Assembly: GCA_963846715.1 (NCBI GenBank)
Contig: CAWJXA010000005.1
Span: 186,001-250,000, forward strand
DNA: 64,000 nucleotides
Reading direction: 5' to 3'
Source of the DNA: Bog-257 sp963846715
GTDB lineage: Bacteria; Acidobacteriota; Terriglobia; Terriglobales; Acidobacteriaceae
Shown: positions 63,374 through 64,000 of the stretch, piece by piece
How positions within the stretch are numbered: the stretch's first letter is position 1
How the letters are laid out: each line of letters begins with the position of its first letter
Made by a program: the position numbers and the translations under genes
The notes under the pieces: generated by a model
Databases searched by the model: none
Seen by the model: the letters and a program-made list of their open reading frames with translations, nothing else
What the model was told of the DNA's origin: nothing

Positions 63374-63449
63374 ACGGGACTCGTTCTTTTCTTTTCACCC
63401 TACCCAGGACTCCGCTGCGCTGCGTCCTGGGCTAACGGCACTTCCACCC
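63374..63449. repeat. 76-bp intergenic repeat with hairpin, copy 1
   Basis: Begins ACGGGACTCGTTC and ends ACTTCCACCC. Nearly identical to 63519-63595. It contains the hairpin CCCAGGAC ... GTCCTGGG with the loop TCCGCTGCGCTGC. Confidence 0.8.
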
Positions 63450-63518
63450 TTGCGGGGTTCGACCTGCGCTTGACCCTGTCCACGCGCGAACCGAAACTGA
63501 GTACGCACACAGAGTCCC

Positions 63519-63595
63519 ACGGGACTCGTTCTTTTCTTTTCCACCCTACCCAGGACTCCGCTGCGCTGCGTCCTGGGCTAACGGCATTTCCACCC
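63519..63595. repeat. 76-bp intergenic repeat with hairpin, copy 2
   Basis: One extra C and one C-to-T change compared with 63374-63449; same CCCAGGAC/GTCCTGGG stem. Spacing between copies is 145 bp. Confidence 0.8.
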
Positions 63596-63774
63596 CTGCT
63601 CCACCCCGGTTTCGTCGGCTCGTGATGACAAAAACCGGATGGCGCGCCTCTTTAAAAAGTATCCAAGTTCGAGTTTCAGCAAAGTGCAAAAGCCGATCTC
63701 ACAGAGGCTAAAGCCCGGATTTTGTTCAGCGTCGTTCGGCACGGCTAAAGCCATGCCCTGATACCAAGCTGTGT

Positions 63775-64000
63775 CTACTCCGTTCGCAATGCTTTCATCG
63801 GTTCGATGGAGGCGGCGCGGCGAGCAGGCAGATAACTTGCCAGCAGCACGGTGGCCACCAGAATCGCCATGGCGGAAAGCCAGGGCAGCGGAGTCAACAT
63901 GCCAACCTTGAACAGCAAGCTGGAGAAGATTTTGCTGAAGGCCAGGGTGGCAAGCGTTCCGAAAAGCACTCCGACGACGGCGAGCCGCATGCCCTGCAGC
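63775..64000 (-). CDS. C-terminal end of a second orphan permease (cut by window edge)
   Basis: The visible part ends with ASYLPARRAASIEPMKALRTE, the same tail motif as the permease at 60699 (PARRAALVDPMKALRSE), preceded by two hydrophobic helices of the last FtsX block. The gene continues beyond 64000, so its start is unknown. Confidence 0.88.
   Translation of the reverse strand, partial: LQGMRLAVVGVLFGTLATLAFSKIFSSLLFKVGMLTPLPWLSAMAILVATVLLASYLPARRAASIEPMKALRTE

Overview
The window looks like a chromosomal segment from an acidobacterium (Terriglobia-like). The main taxonomic clue is an 831-residue MacB-like permease without its ATPase, the type called 'acidobacterial duplicated orphan permease', plus the end of a second copy at the right edge. 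Intergenic hairpin repeats and a mix of DUF2092, DUF3395, DUF5715 and DUF3604 proteins fit this. No rRNA, tRNA or CRISPR array was seen. The placement is inference from family content, not from a marker gene.

Layout. 0-11 kb is ordinary core sequence: metallophosphoesterase, YdcF-like protein, a Crp/Fnr regulator next to a Ric/YtfE iron-sulfur repair protein, a GH15 hydrolase, a cytidylate-kinase-like protein, a MarR-ClC operon, MarC and DUF202 proteins. 11-28.5 kb holds small secreted proteins, an AsmA-like protein, a NarL-type two-component system whose kinase is split by a frame change, a truncated paralogue of its response regulator, and a seven-gene operon of envelope proteins (DUF3604, SphA-type beta-barrel, DUF3604, SurA/PpiC-like PPIase, three HupE/UreJ-like membrane proteins). 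Five stretches in this region carry the same two-part element (ACCGTAGTTCTACGG, then about 24 nt later GAGTAGTTTTCCGA). They lie before secreted-protein genes and the DUF3604 operon, so they look like one regulon.

28.5-53.3 kb is an accessory, decaying region. It carries an oxidase cluster: FAD-linked oxidase, multicopper oxidase (frameshifted), tyrosinase, a LodA-like cysteine tryptophylquinone oxidase, a DJ-1/PfpI protein and the LodB-like flavoprotein. A PQQ-like beta-propeller protein and a phospholipase-C-like phosphoesterase lie beside it. Around these are many gene remnants: a HEPN-like protein, GIY-YIG, benzoate-CoA-ligase type, DNA ligase fused end to end with a tyrosine-integrase scrap, thioredoxin, a GH18 chitinase with one stop codon, and a Tat-exported PHP hydrolase. 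The region ends at an intact 824-bp IS5-family element with perfect 17-bp inverted repeats.

53.5-64 kb returns to intact genes: CheA with two CheW domains, CheW, a TonB-like protein, a multi-HAMP chemoreceptor, DUF5715, a 48-residue membrane protein, and the orphan permeases with repeat-rich spacers. The most promising undescribed systems are the DUF3604/HupE operon with its shared upstream element and the quinone/copper oxidase cluster.
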